From: an uncultured Oscillospiraceae bacterium
Lineage (GTDB): Bacteria; Bacillota; Clostridia; Oscillospirales; Acutalibacteraceae
Assembly (NCBI GenBank): GCA_910588935.1
Contig: CAJUSM010000012.1
Span: 1 to 40,213, forward strand
DNA length: 40,213 bases
Direction: 5' to 3'
The notes beneath the pieces are model-generated. The model had not been told where the DNA came from. It ran no database searches and saw nothing but the letters and a program-made list of their open reading frames with translations. Positions 32,725 to 40,213 of this stretch are shown here, piece by piece (the first letter of the stretch is position 1; each line of letters starts with the position of its first letter). A program made the position numbers and the translations under genes.

Positions 32725-33747
32725 TTAGGGTAGGTTCAGGCAAAACAGCCCGCACTTTTTTCCCGATACTAAAATATCGTATCGCTCTCCCCGGACAAAC
32801 TCAGACCCAGCCAGCGCCTTCTCCAGCTCCCATTTTCCGGCGGTTAGCACCACTGCCCGGCCCCCCGAGCGGAGCACCTCTGCAAAGGAGTCCAGCATCT
32901 GGCGGTAAAACTGGGCCAGCTCTATGCCCAAATCCTCGTACAGGCCCCAAGGCGGGTCTGTGATAATGGCATCCACGCCTTTTCTGGGCAAAGCCTCTGC
33001 CAGACGCAGGGCGTTGTGCTTGGCCACAACCAGGTTTTCCCGCCGGGGCAGCTTTTCTCTGGCCAAGGACAGGGCGCCGGCATCGGTATCAAAGGCAAAC
33101 AGCTGGCAAAAGGGAAACCGCTTGGCCCGCTGCACCGGAATGGCCCCGTACCCGCAAAAGGGGTCGGCCACAATGTCTCTATGGTTAGGCTTGCTCAGCC
33201 AGCACATCATATAAGCAAGCTCCGGGTGCAGCTCCCCAGGGTGGAGGAGCTTATCATAGGCCCGGTGGCGGGAGAGGCGCTTTAGAAAGTGGGCGCTGCC
33301 GTCCCGGCGCAGGCTTACCCAAAACTCCACATCCGGCAGGCCGCGGTTTAGGCGCAGCCCGGTTTCGCCGGCAATTTTCCTCTCTAGCGCCCGCTTGGCC
33401 TCAGGGCTCACCGACACAAGCTGGTTTTGGCAGGAGGTAACCACCCGAAAGGTCTTCCCTTTTCCCAAGGGGGCGGCTTGGTCCCATAGGCAGCCAGGGT
33501 TTTCCGGCAGGGAGCGAAGAAAGCGTTCCAGGCCGGCCAGGTCTGGCTTAACATGGGCCGCGGCCAGTACCAAAAAGATATTGTTACAGCAAAAAAGATT
33601 CAGGCTTGAGTAAGGCACCGGTGTTTCAAACTCTATGGCGCCAGAAGACTGGGCAAGAATACTAAGATTAGGGGCCAGGCGCTGGCGCAAAATGGCGGCG
33701 GCAATTTCTTGGGCGCCTGGAATGAGATTGGCAAAATACCGGGGCAT
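32725..33747 (-). CDS. THUMP-domain RNA guanine-N2 methyltransferase (RlmL/Trm14-like)
   Basis: A 340-residue SAM-dependent RNA methyltransferase. The N-terminal region (about 1-160) should hold the RNA-binding THUMP/NFLD part (RYFANLIPGAQEIAAAIL at the start). The catalytic Rossmann domain (about 165-330) has motif I VADPFCGYGAIPVQRA, the acidic FAFDTDAGALSLA, and motif IV IITDPPWGLY (Asp264-Pro-Pro-Trp), which places it with N2-methylguanosine enzymes on rRNA or tRNA. The ATG at 33747 has AAAGGAG 6 bases upstream. Length is between tRNA-type Trm14 and one half of RlmKL; the RNA position modified cannot be stated. It stands alone between mtgA and a divergent regulator. Confidence 0.85.
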   Translation of the reverse strand: MPRYFANLIPGAQEIAAAILRQRLAPNLSILAQSSGAIEFETPVPYSSLNLFCCNNIFLVLAAAHVKPDLAGLERFLRSLPENPGCLWDQAAPLGKGKTFRVVTSCQNQLVSVSPEAKRALERKIAGETGLRLNRGLPDVEFWVSLRRDGSAHFLKRLSRHRAYDKLLHPGELHPELAYMMCWLSKPNHRDIVADPFCGYGAIPVQRAKRFPFCQLFAFDTDAGALSLAREKLPRRENLVVAKHNALRLAEALPRKGVDAIITDPPWGLYEDLGIELAQFYRQMLDSFAEVLRSGGRAVVLTAGKWELEKALAGSEFVRGERYDILVSGKKCGLFCLNLP

Positions 33748-33854
33748 GGAAGGCTCCTTTCAGCGGGGGCAGGGAGATTTCTTGCTGGTTCCATGGATCT
33801 GCAAAGCGATTGTACCCAAACCACCCCGTCTCTCTGGGCTGTGTTTTGCTCCCC

Positions 33855-33883
33855 TTGCATTCCCTTGGCCCGTGAGCTATAAT
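33855..33883 (+). promoter_or_regulatory. Sigma-A promoter for the DtxR-like regulator
   Basis: TTGCAT (33855-33860), 17 bases, TATAAT (33878-33883). The leader is about 30 bases. Confidence 0.75.
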
Positions 33884-33921
33884 AGTGCTAACACAGTCAA
33901 TTACGGAAAGGAATGTGGGCT

Positions 33922-34302
33922 TTGAGAAAAATACAGGAATCATCTGAAAACTATTTAGAAACTATCCTAATTCTGTTTCAGCGCAAGGGCTTTGTTCGTT
34001 CTGTGGACATTGCCGCTGAAATGGAATTCAGCAAGCCAAGCGTCAGCGTGGCCATGAAGCACCTGCGGGAAAACGGCTGCATCACCATGGACCGGGATGG
34101 CCTGATTTCTCTTACCCCAGAGGGCCGCAGAATTGCGGAGAGCGTTTATGAGCGCCACCTTCTCTTCACCCGCTGGCTCACCTCTTTAGGGGTAGACCCC
34201 CAGGTAGCGGCTGAGGACGCCTGCCGGATTGAGCATGTAATCAGCGAAGAGACTTTCCGGGCCATTCAGGCCCATGTAGGCATGAAGGATGAAAAGCCTT
34301 AG
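33922..34302 (+). CDS. DtxR/MntR-family metal-dependent regulator
   Basis: A 126-residue protein with the DtxR/MntR winged-helix (about 1-65): ESSENYLETILILFQRKGFV, RSVDIAAEMEFSKPSVSVAM and GLISLTPEGRRIAESVYERH. The dimerisation helices (LTSLGVDPQVAAEDACRIEHVIS) follow and carry the metal-binding positions typical of manganese or iron sensors (the Glu-Asp-xxx-xx-Glu-His set). There is no SH3 domain, as in MntR. The start is uncertain: a TTG at 33922 sits well from GGAAAGG, while an ATG at 33913 is too close to it. It has its own promoter and ends overlapping by four bases with a converging potassium transporter. No metal transporter is near, so targets are elsewhere. Confidence 0.87.
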   Translation: MRKIQESSENYLETILILFQRKGFVRSVDIAAEMEFSKPSVSVAMKHLRENGCITMDRDGLISLTPEGRRIAESVYERHLLFTRWLTSLGVDPQVAAEDACRIEHVISEETFRAIQAHVGMKDEKP

Positions 34303-35687
34303 CCAATCAGCATACGCCCTTCTGGCAGCACGGTTTGGGAGCTTTTTGCCCGCATGAGGATAGAAAGGCCAAAGGAAAGGGGGCCCACCCTGCCAATAAA
34401 CATGGTAATTGTGAGGATCACCCGGGAAACCGGCTCCAGCCGGGCGGTAACGCCAGCGCTGAGGCCGGCCGTGCCAAAGGCCGAGGCGGACTCGTAAAGC
34501 AGGTTGAGGAAAGAGTGCTGGGGGTTGAGCACCACCAGGGCGCAGGTATCCGCAAATACCACGGTAAGCCCCAGCAGAACAACGGTAAGGGACTTGAACA
34601 CCACCGCCGGGCTGAACCGGTGGCGAAGCACCACCGCCTCCTCACGGCCTCGAAGGGTAGAGATTACCGTAACCAGCAGCACCACCAGGGTGGTGGTCTT
34701 TACGCCCCCCGCCGTAGAGCCTGGGCAGCCCCCAATAAACATAAGGGCCACAGAGAGCACCTTGGTAAACCCGCTTTGGGCCCCAATATCCACCGAGGCA
34801 AAGCCAGCTGTGCGGGTATTAACAGACTGGAAAAAGGCAGTGTTCAGCTTTTCCCCCAGCCCCATTCCCTCCATGGTGCGGCTGTACTCCAGCAGAAAAA
34901 AGCCTAGGCTGCCCAGCACCAGCAGGGCAAGGGTGGCCAGCAGGCAAATTTGTGAGTGAAAGTTCAGCTTTTTGGGGTTCCGGTGCTTTATGGGGGGCAA
35001 AAGCTTGCACTGCCAAATGTCCCGAACCACCACAAAGCCCAGGCCGCCGGTAATAATAAGCACAGATATGGTAAGGCACACCAAAGGATCGCCGGAAAAG
35101 GCGGTAAGGCTGGAATTGCCCGGCACAAAGCCCAAAATATCAAAGCCGGCGTTGCAGTAGGCAGATACCGCCACAAACACCGCGGCCCAGGCGCCCCGGC
35201 CTCCATAGGCCGGCACAAACCGGACCATAAGTAGCAGGGCCCCGGCCAGCTCGCAGGCAAAGGTAAAGCCCAGCATCAGCTTCAGCATACCCGCCGCGTT
35301 GGGCAGGTCGCCACCAGAGGCCTCTCCGGCCAGCACCATTTCCCGTATGCCCAGCCTGCGGTGGACCAGCAATGAAAATGCCATGGCAAAGGTAGAGAGC
35401 CCCAGGCCTCCCAGCTGGATAAGGAGCAGCACCACAACCTGGCCAAAAACAGACCAGTGGGCAGTGGTATCTACCACAGCCAGGCCGGTTACACAGGTGG
35501 CAGAGGTAGCGGTAAACAAAGCGTCTAGGGGATGGGTAAAGCTGCCCTCTGCAGAGGAAAAGGGCAAGGTGAGCAGCACAGTGCCCAGCAAAACCAAAAG
35601 CAGAAAACTGCCTACAATAACGCGGACAGGCGCAGCAGGCTTTATTCCGCTGCCCCGCCGGCGTTTTAGCAGCTGGAAAGCTTGCAT
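34299..35687 (-). CDS. ktrB: KtrB/TrkH-type potassium transporter subunit
   Basis: A 462-residue polytopic membrane protein of the SKT potassium transporter family. The four pore loops keep their selectivity glycines: SATCVTGLAVVDTT, SAYCNAGFDILG, SVNTRTAGFASVD and SAFGTAGLSAGV. The conserved PFSSAEG near the N-terminus and CPGSTAGGVKTTT also fit KtrB. Ktr systems import potassium with sodium when gated by a cytoplasmic KtrA ring. No ktrA is in this window, so its partner must be encoded elsewhere. The ATG at 35687 has AAGGAGG 8 bases upstream. The 3' end converges on the DtxR-like gene with a 4-base overlap and no terminator between, so transcripts may collide. Confidence 0.92.
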   Translation of the reverse strand: MQAFQLLKRRRGSGIKPAAPVRVIVGSFLLLVLLGTVLLTLPFSSAEGSFTHPLDALFTATSATCVTGLAVVDTTAHWSVFGQVVVLLLIQLGGLGLSTFAMAFSLLVHRRLGIREMVLAGEASGGDLPNAAGMLKLMLGFTFACELAGALLLMVRFVPAYGGRGAWAAVFVAVSAYCNAGFDILGFVPGNSSLTAFSGDPLVCLTISVLIITGGLGFVVVRDIWQCKLLPPIKHRNPKKLNFHSQICLLATLALLVLGSLGFFLLEYSRTMEGMGLGEKLNTAFFQSVNTRTAGFASVDIGAQSGFTKVLSVALMFIGGCPGSTAGGVKTTTLVVLLVTVISTLRGREEAVVLRHRFSPAVVFKSLTVVLLGLTVVFADTCALVVLNPQHSFLNLLYESASAFGTAGLSAGVTARLEPVSRVILTITMFIGRVGPLSFGLSILMRAKSSQTVLPEGRMLIG

Positions 35688-35709
35688 GGCGGCGCCTCCT
35701 TTTGGCTGT

Positions 35710-36246
35710 TTAGGCAGAGAGTTTCCGGGCCAGGCCGGTTTTTTCCATCGCGGCCATTAGGGGCAGGCCCAGCAAAAAGCACACCGCAAGCTCCCCAATG
35801 CCCACCGAAAAAGCCCCCGCCCCAAAGGCCGCGAGGGAAAAATTAGACCAGGCAAAAGTGCCGGCCTGAGAGAGGCAGGAGACCTCCAGCCCCACAATCA
35901 GGGCATTGGCCAGCACGGGAGGAATGGGAGCCAAAACGGGAAGTCGGTTCCACCGGATCTTGGAAAGGGCCGCGGTGCCAAGAGCGGCAAGCAGGGTGGC
36001 GCCGGTGCCGAACACCCAGTCTACAATTCCCAAAGGACTGGCCAGGTTGGCCAAAAAGCAGCCCAGGGCCAGGCCGGGAATGGCGGCCGGAGTAAAGGCA
36101 GGCAGCACGGTAAGGGCCTCGGAAAAGCGGAATTGAATGGGGCCATAGGCCAAATTCAGGGCGGCGGCCACATAAGTAAGGGCCGCGTAAAGGGCGGCAA
36201 TGGCGGCGCTAAGGGCAATAAAACGGGTTCTTTTTGTAGTTGGCAT
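35710..36246 (-). CDS. queT: QueT-family ECF transporter substrate-binding protein
   Basis: A 178-residue membrane protein with about five transmembrane segments. The N-terminal part RFIALSAAIAALYAALTYV, LAYGPIQFRFSEALTVLP and PAAIPGLALGCFLANLASPLGIVDWVFGT match the QueT family, the S component that brings in queuosine precursors with a shared ECF module. The start MPTTKRTRF at 36246 has AAAGGAAC upstream; the longer frame runs through the promoter. It precedes the potassium transporter with a 22-base gap, so both may share a transcript. The leader of about 33 bases is too short and lacks a preQ1 riboswitch. Substrate call is by family, not tested. Confidence 0.8.
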   Translation of the reverse strand: MPTTKRTRFIALSAAIAALYAALTYVAAALNLAYGPIQFRFSEALTVLPAFTPAAIPGLALGCFLANLASPLGIVDWVFGTGATLLAALGTAALSKIRWNRLPVLAPIPPVLANALIVGLEVSCLSQAGTFAWSNFSLAAFGAGAFSVGIGELAVCFLLGLPLMAAMEKTGLARKLSA

Positions 36247-36285
36247 GTTTCTTCGTTCCTTTCTAAAATTGTAAATTCGTAAATT

Positions 36286-36313
36286 ATTATACAGTATTTT
36301 TAGAAAAAAGCAA
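36286..36313 (-). promoter_or_regulatory. Sigma-A promoter for queT (and perhaps ktrB)
   Basis: On the minus strand TTGCTT (36308-36313), 16 bases, TATAAT (36286-36291). Confidence 0.65.
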
Positions 36314-36354
36314 GGGATTGTGATAAAAAAGAGCCGGGGCAAAACCAGCCCTTC

Positions 36355-37110
36355 TCAATGGAGCTTCTGCTTCAAAACAGCCAGCACCTGGTCCCCAAGG
36401 CCCGCGTACTCCCGAAGCTTTGCCGCAATTTCCCGGTACAGCAGGTGCCATTGGCAGCGGGAACACAAATATAGTTTGTATAGTAAAACCACTTGTCCCG
36501 CTGAAATTCCTATGGCTCTATCCCCTGATAACCGCCTCTCTATCTCGTCCGCCTAAGCCCGAAACGGAACCGGGCCAAAGCAGAGCTTAGGGGCACGCGT
36601 GGCCAAAAGCCCTGGGAGCCTTTCTAGGGCGCGGCAGTAAATCTGACCCCAATCCTTTTGCTCCCGCTTCTAGCCGGCTCATATTATCCGTTAGGAACAA
36701 TAGGGTTTTTCCCTGTTCTTCATACCCCGCGAACACAATTCAACTGATGTGGCCGGATATCATCAGATTGCCGATCACCGGCACGCCCCAGTCAATGCAA
36801 CCCAGGATTTTCTCAAGCAAAACCTCCTTTTCAGCCTTAACCCGCTTTTCCGGCACAAAGGGGGCCTCATAGCCGCACTAGGCGAAAATATCCTCCACAA
36901 AGTCCTTGCGCCCAGCACTGAGCAGGAAATCTGTCACATAGTCGCCTCGAAAGTGGTCAAAAGCATACATCTGGGTGAACACATCCTCAGGTGAGCCCGG
37001 CAAAAAATTCATACCCATATTCTGGCTCTCCTAAGCCCCCATTGCATATCGCCCGCAGCCGTTGAACCTGTAGTTCTCCCCCGGCTTGTTGGTGATAAAG
37101 CGGTGTATGC
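36355..37110 (-). pseudogene. Decayed BtrH-like (C39-like) domain protein
   Basis: The minus strand shows fragments of one protein broken by stops: NKPGENYRFNGCGRYAMG near 37090, EDVFTQMYAFDHFRGDYVT, then an in-frame TAG, CGYEAPFVPEK, LLEKILGCIDWGVPVIGN, another stop, and IVFAGYEEQGKTLLFLTDN near 36700. The part GVPVIGN ... VFAGYEEQGKTLLFL follows the pattern of butirosin-H-like N-terminal domains found in many Clostridia. A last open piece (36557-36355), preceded by a stop, reads LYKLYLCSRCQWHLLYREI and may be the C-terminal helical tail. At least three stops make it non-functional. The call is by eye and the family name is tentative. Confidence 0.5.
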
Positions 37111-37275
37111 GGGGTAAAAGATCCCTCCGTTTCGGATCCCCGGGCAAGGGCCAAAGCCCAACCCTGTCCCCTCCCCAAGGGCCAGAAAAACACAGAAAAC
37201 GCTTTGCAGAAAAGGGGGGATCCCCTTTTCTGGTCTATAGTGAACTTATGGCAGCATGGGCCTATTTCCTTGTCA

Positions 37276-37318
37276 AGAAAAGGCGCCCCCAGAAGCATTG
37301 CTTCTGAGGACGCCTTTT
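37276..37318 (-). terminator. Intrinsic terminator of cheY
   Basis: AAAAGGCG (37278-37285) pairs with CGCCTTTT (37311-37318), and an inner CAGAAG/CTTCTG helix (37290-37295 with 37301-37306) stacks in the loop. On the minus strand the 3' arm ends in TTTTCTT. Confidence 0.65.
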
Positions 37319-37349
37319 GCCGTTTACCCCATAATATATACCATAAACC

Positions 37350-37727
37350 CTATTGCCCCGCTGTGGCATAGTCCAAAGCGGCCAGTAGCTGAATGCCCTG
37401 CACTGGCTTATCTAAAAAGCCCATTGCCCCAATTTCCCTTGCCTTTTGGGAGGTCTCGCCCCCATCCTCCTGGCTTTGGGCAGAGACCATGACAATTCGC
37501 GCGTCGTTATGGTCACGCAAGATAGCCCGGGCCGTTTCCAGCCCGCTCATGCCTGGCATTACCATATCCATGGTCACTACGTCCGGCGCAATCTGCTCGT
37601 ACCGGTGCAGGGCCTCTTCCCCGGTCCAGCAGCAGGCGGCAATCTCGTACCCTGAGCCGCTTAAAATATTCTGTATTTGAAACTGCACCAGCATAGAGTC
37701 ATCTACAACCATAACCCGCTTTCTCAT
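37350..37727 (-). CDS. cheY: CheY-like single-domain response regulator
   Basis: A 125-residue receiver domain with no output domain. The acidic pair Asp9-Asp10 (VVDDSMLV), phospho-acceptor Asp54 in VVTMDMVMPGMSG, switch residue Ser82 in IVMVSAQSQ, and Lys107 in GFLDKPV are all there. This is the CheY/TcrA chemotaxis-type form, which binds the flagellar switch when phosphorylated, though stand-alone receivers can serve other pathways. The ATG at 37727 follows GGGAGG at 11 bases, slightly long. A -10 TATAAT lies about 55 bases upstream with a poor -35. The FapA/DUF342 gene lies upstream behind a terminator. No che operon is adjacent, so the symbol is tentative. Confidence 0.75.
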   Translation of the reverse strand: MRKRVMVVDDSMLVQFQIQNILSGSGYEIAACCWTGEEALHRYEQIAPDVVTMDMVMPGMSGLETARAILRDHNDARIVMVSAQSQEDGGETSQKAREIGAMGFLDKPVQGIQLLAALDYATAGQ

Positions 37728-37851
37728 TTATCAGAACCCCTCCCTTGCCCTATTCATCTCCTTATGACGATAGAACCTATGATTTAAAATATTATATCAT
37801 AAACGAAATATTCTTTTATACGATTTAAAGAAATATAAAAAATAAAGCTGC

Positions 37852-37884
37852 AAAAGAAAAAGCCCGGCAAAAGCCGCCGGGCTT
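37852..37884 (-). terminator. Intrinsic terminator of the FapA/DUF342 gene
   Basis: Stem AAGCCCGGC (37860-37868) with GCCGGGCTT (37876-37884); on the minus strand it is followed by TTTTCTTTT. Confidence 0.8.
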
Positions 37885-37892
37885 AGAAACGT

Positions 37893-39653
37893 TCAACTCA
37901 CAAGCTTTATTTTTCCGTCTATCAGCATGGCGCTGCACTGCCGGGTTTCGTTGCGGATATGCATTAGGTCCCCGTCTATCTCCACAAAAGTGTTGGCATA
38001 GGCCGTGCCAAAGGTCAGCCGGCCAGGGGAGCGCTGGTCCATATTTTCCTGCATTGCCTCCAGGCTTTTGTTGCACTGGTTCAGCTTTAGCCGGTCTACC
38101 GAAAGCTGAACCCGCAGCTTAGAGACGCGGTTCTGTTTTACCGGGCTATCTGGCTGGCGCTGGATTTCCTCCAGCTCCTTTTCCATGTCGTCAATCTCCT
38201 GGCTAATTACCTTTTTCTCAAAGTCCTCACAGGGCAGCCCGCCCAGGGTAATCTGGGTGCGCACCTCTGTTTTTGACCCCACAATGGTGGCGGCCACCTC
38301 TCGGGCCGCCCAGATTTTGCCCCCAATAATGGTGCCCCTGCCAGACTGGGTGTATACGGCGGAATCGCAGTACACCTCGCAGCCAATAATACACTCGGCG
38401 GTTAGGTTGCCCCGGGCAAAAACGCTGCAGTTTTCCATATACTTTGCCACAATGTCCTTATTGGCCCGGATAACCGCCTGGTTGTTGCCCAGCACCCCTT
38501 TTGCCAGCACCAGGTCGCCGCCGGCCTCAATGGTGCCGGACTCCACCACGCCGTCTACCTTAATATTTCCCATGGCCCGCACGGTAAAGCCGCTGCACAC
38601 GTCCCCGTGGATGTGCACATCCCCCAGAAAGTTCACGCTGCCGCTGGAGTAATCCACATTGCCTTCAATCTCCAGTACAGGGTGGATTTGGAAGGTGTTG
38701 CCCACAAACTGCAGGCTGCCGGTACGGGCGGCAATCAGGGCAGAGCCGTCCTCCGAGAGGGTGGTGTTTCTGCCCATAGGGGGCACAGCCGGAACGCCGT
38801 CTTGGGTGGGAATGGGCTTATCCAGCACGTTCCGGCCGGGCTCGCCAGGCGTGGGGGGAATAATATTGCAGATTACCGCGTCCTTTTCAATATTTTGGGT
38901 GGCCCCGGTAGCGGTATAGTCCACCCGGTTAAATTCATCTACCGCCAGCTTGCGCTCAATTACCCGGGGGAACAAATCCTCAATGGCGCCGTTTTTTCCG
39001 GGAACCGGAGCCTTACCTTTGGCCACCAGGAACAGGCGGAAATAGGGTTCCGCAAGCTCCGGGATAGCGGCAATCTGGGCCTGGTCCACCCCATAGGTCA
39101 CTTTGCTGGCGGTAAGGGCCGAAAACAGGCTGCTCTGCACCGCCGGCTTTCCCTCCCCCACCGGGGGGTAGATAAGCAGCCAAGCGGTCAGCTTATCCCG
39201 GGAAATATACACCACCGGCAGGGCGTCCAGGTTGGGCCCAGGCGTGTCTGGCGGCTGGGGGGCGGTGGCGCTGTTCAGCCGCTGGGTGGCTGACACGGTA
39301 AGAGAGGACTTTAGGGCGGTTAGCTCCGCCTCGGCCTCTGCCAAAGGAAAAATAGGGGGCTCCTCCCGTTTGCCCCCCAAACGCAGCGCAGGCTGGGGCA
39401 GCCAGCCGGCTTGAGAGCGGCGCAAATCCCAAAGCTTGCTTAGGGGGTGGTCTACAGGCAGCGAAAGCACAAAGGGATCGTTAATTGGGAGCTGCTGCTT
39501 TTCCTGCTGGGGCCTGTGCTGGGCTTGGGGCTGCTCGGCAGGGGGCTGCTGATGCTTTTGGGGCTTAGCGGCCTTTGGGGCGCTTTCTTTCGCCTTGCGC
39601 CGGTGAAAGGTGAACTGTACCAATCGAGAGAAGAAAGATTTCTTTTCGGCCAT
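37893..39653 (-). CDS. FapA-family (DUF342) protein
   Basis: A 586-residue DUF342/FapA-like protein. The N-terminal about 120 residues are Lys/Gln/Pro-rich and disordered. Next comes the DUF342 alpha/beta part (KLTAWLLIYPPVGEGKPA, GAIEDLFPRVIERKLAVDEFNRVDY). A right-handed beta-helix follows at about 318-474: repeats such as EIEGNVDYSSGSVNFLGDVHI, HGDVCSGFTVRAMGNIKVDG and SGRGTIIGGKIWAAREV. A coiled coil sits at about 475-538, with a small C-terminal beta unit. DUF342 proteins are linked to cell-shape and polarity or flagellar regulation but have no settled biochemical function. The start MAEKKSFF at 39653 has GAGGTG 9 bases upstream. It has its own promoter with a leader of about 165 bases. 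Confidence 0.85.
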   Translation of the reverse strand: MAEKKSFFSRLVQFTFHRRKAKESAPKAAKPQKHQQPPAEQPQAQHRPQQEKQQLPINDPFVLSLPVDHPLSKLWDLRRSQAGWLPQPALRLGGKREEPPIFPLAEAEAELTALKSSLTVSATQRLNSATAPQPPDTPGPNLDALPVVYISRDKLTAWLLIYPPVGEGKPAVQSSLFSALTASKVTYGVDQAQIAAIPELAEPYFRLFLVAKGKAPVPGKNGAIEDLFPRVIERKLAVDEFNRVDYTATGATQNIEKDAVICNIIPPTPGEPGRNVLDKPIPTQDGVPAVPPMGRNTTLSEDGSALIAARTGSLQFVGNTFQIHPVLEIEGNVDYSSGSVNFLGDVHIHGDVCSGFTVRAMGNIKVDGVVESGTIEAGGDLVLAKGVLGNNQAVIRANKDIVAKYMENCSVFARGNLTAECIIGCEVYCDSAVYTQSGRGTIIGGKIWAAREVAATIVGSKTEVRTQITLGGLPCEDFEKKVISQEIDDMEKELEEIQRQPDSPVKQNRVSKLRVQLSVDRLKLNQCNKSLEAMQENMDQRSPGRLTFGTAYANTFVEIDGDLMHIRNETRQCSAMLIDGKIKLVS

Positions 39654-39825
39654 GCCTGCTGACACCTCGTTTCAGTAGTGGTCGGAATTGTTTTGGGCTT
39701 ACTTAAAAAAGGAAACAATGGGGTTCAGGGTTTGTTTGAAAAATCGCAAATACTGCCTTTTTGCCCAAACCGGAGGGATTTCAGGGTGAAAGAGCCTCTC
39801 AGTGAGAATCGGTCTTACTCAGCTT

Positions 39826-39854
39826 ATTATAACGTCTTTAAATATTTTTTACAA
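39826..39854 (-). promoter_or_regulatory. Sigma-A promoter of the FapA/DUF342 gene
   Basis: On the minus strand TTGTAA (39849-39854), 17 bases, TATAAT (39826-39831). The leader of about 165 bases does not match a riboswitch I can recognise. Confidence 0.65.
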
Positions 39855-39918
39855 GGAAAATTCCCAAAAACTGAACAAAAATTTCTCAGCGGAGCCAAAC
39901 AGCTGGCACAGCCAAGGC

Positions 39919-40213
39919 TCAGCCTCTCAGGGGCATTCCCCTGCCGTCCTGGTTAATGGAACCGGTTAAAAGCAGAATGCCCTCTACAAACGCCCAAATC
40001 TCTACCACCAGGGCCGAAATGCCGCAGGTCAGCACACTGCCTACCACAGTAAGCAGCAGCTGGATCACTGCCTTTGTGGTGTAGCCCAGGTAAAAGTTAT
40101 GAACGCCAAGGGCCCCAAGAAAAATTGCCAGCAGCCCGGCAGCCAACTTGGACTTGGCGTCGGCAGGGGGCGCAACCACAGGCGGCGCAAGGGAAATGCC
40201 GCAGTTTAGGCAC
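39919..40213 (-). CDS. Zinc-ribbon/TM2-domain membrane protein (5' end beyond window)
   Basis: The frame is open to the right edge and continues past it: CLNCGISLAPP, the second half of a CxxC zinc ribbon, then a short linker and a TM2 domain. TM2 shows KLAAGLLAIFLGALGVHNFYLGYTTKA, with the family's GxxGxHxFYLG, then a second helix VIQLLLTVVGSVLTCGISALVVEIWAFVEGI. About 97 codons are visible. TM2 proteins of this type are common small membrane proteins in Firmicutes and of unknown role. The true start, and the first zinc-ribbon CxxC, lie outside the window. The stop is at 39919; no clear terminator follows before the FapA promoter. Confidence 0.8.
   Translation of the reverse strand, partial: CLNCGISLAPPVVAPPADAKSKLAAGLLAIFLGALGVHNFYLGYTTKAVIQLLLTVVGSVLTCGISALVVEIWAFVEGILLLTGSINQDGRGMPLRG

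Noticed and set aside
36247..36285. Possible preQ1 riboswitch before queT
   Set aside because: The leader is only about 33 bases and lacks the aptamer's stem, loop and A-rich tail.
37728..37760. Tiny leader ORF (ATGAATAGGGCA...) before cheY
   Set aside because: Its AAGGAG touches the ATG, leaving no spacing, and the frame is eight codons with no sign of function.
39654..39825. Cyclic-di-GMP riboswitch in the DUF342 leader
   Set aside because: The conserved GEMM core and tetraloop/receptor motifs are not visible.
1..40213. CRISPR array, insertion sequence or attachment site
   Set aside because: No regularly spaced repeats, transposase frames or integrase were found on either strand.

Overview
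The window looks like a chromosomal segment of a flagellated, anaerobic member of the Clostridia (Firmicutes), most like the gut Oscillospiraceae/Ruminococcaceae. The basis is a flagellin N-terminus, strong AGGAGG-type ribosome sites, sigma-A promoters almost all with a 17-base spacer, TTG/GTG starts, Ktr/QueT/DegV/DUF342 families, and moderately GC-rich genes separated by AT-rich regulatory gaps. No rRNA, tRNA, CRISPR array, prophage or transposase was found.

Layout. 1-2.0 kb (minus): the 5' end of flagellin, a secreted protein and a membrane-anchored protein, with two sigma-28-like promoters in a tandem-duplicated block. 2.0-4.9 kb: the tldD-tldE protease pair. 4.9-6.7 kb (minus): two sugar-phosphate isomerase/epimerase-like genes, divergent from an asparaginase (6.9-7.9 kb). 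8.1-9.6 kb: a transglutaminase-like lipoprotein and a 54-residue protein, each a single-gene unit. 9.8-12.0 kb: a metallo-beta-lactamase-fold hydrolase plus a CitMHS transporter. 12.2-16.6 kb (minus): response regulator, histidine kinase and HtrA protease in one operon, probably envelope-stress sensing. 16.6-18.2 kb (minus): an ECF sigma factor and a membrane partner with ATGA overlap. 18.3-20.0 kb: an FGGY kinase, then a GNAT acetyltransferase (minus).

20.8-22.2 kb is an AT-richer patch with a twice-frameshifted secreted serine protease and a truncated membrane ORF. 22.1-24.8 kb (minus): a GH39 glycosidase and an XRE regulator. 25.1-25.9 kb: an AraC regulator with an effector-binding domain. 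26.1-28.4 kb is a stretch of decayed genes: AraC, GH1 glucosidase, ROK kinase, a membrane protein and TetR, with one intact DUF2871 gene among them. 28.4-30.8 kb: DegV (minus) and two secreted proteins (plus). 30.8-33.7 kb (minus): AraC regulator, GT51 transglycosylase, THUMP-type RNA methyltransferase. 33.9-36.3 kb: a DtxR-like regulator, a KtrB/TrkH potassium transporter and a QueT-family transporter. 36.3-37.1 kb: a decayed BtrH-like gene. 37.3-40.2 kb (minus): CheY, a FapA/DUF342 protein and a zinc-ribbon/TM2 protein cut by the right edge.

The clearest functional groupings are the flagellar-linked surface-protein cluster at the left edge, the envelope-stress block (two-component system, HtrA, ECF sigma), and carbohydrate use (isomerases, FGGY kinase, GH39, and the dead GH1/ROK pair). 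I found no complete novel defence or mobile system. The best leads are the flagellin leader (possible CsrA control), the sigma-28-linked secreted/membrane pair, the ECF pair, and the paired secreted proteins at 29.6-30.8 kb. Gaps not listed separately (for example 7969-8059, 9239-9350, 12005-12111, 12151-12226, 25926-26022, 37728-37851) hold nothing I can name.
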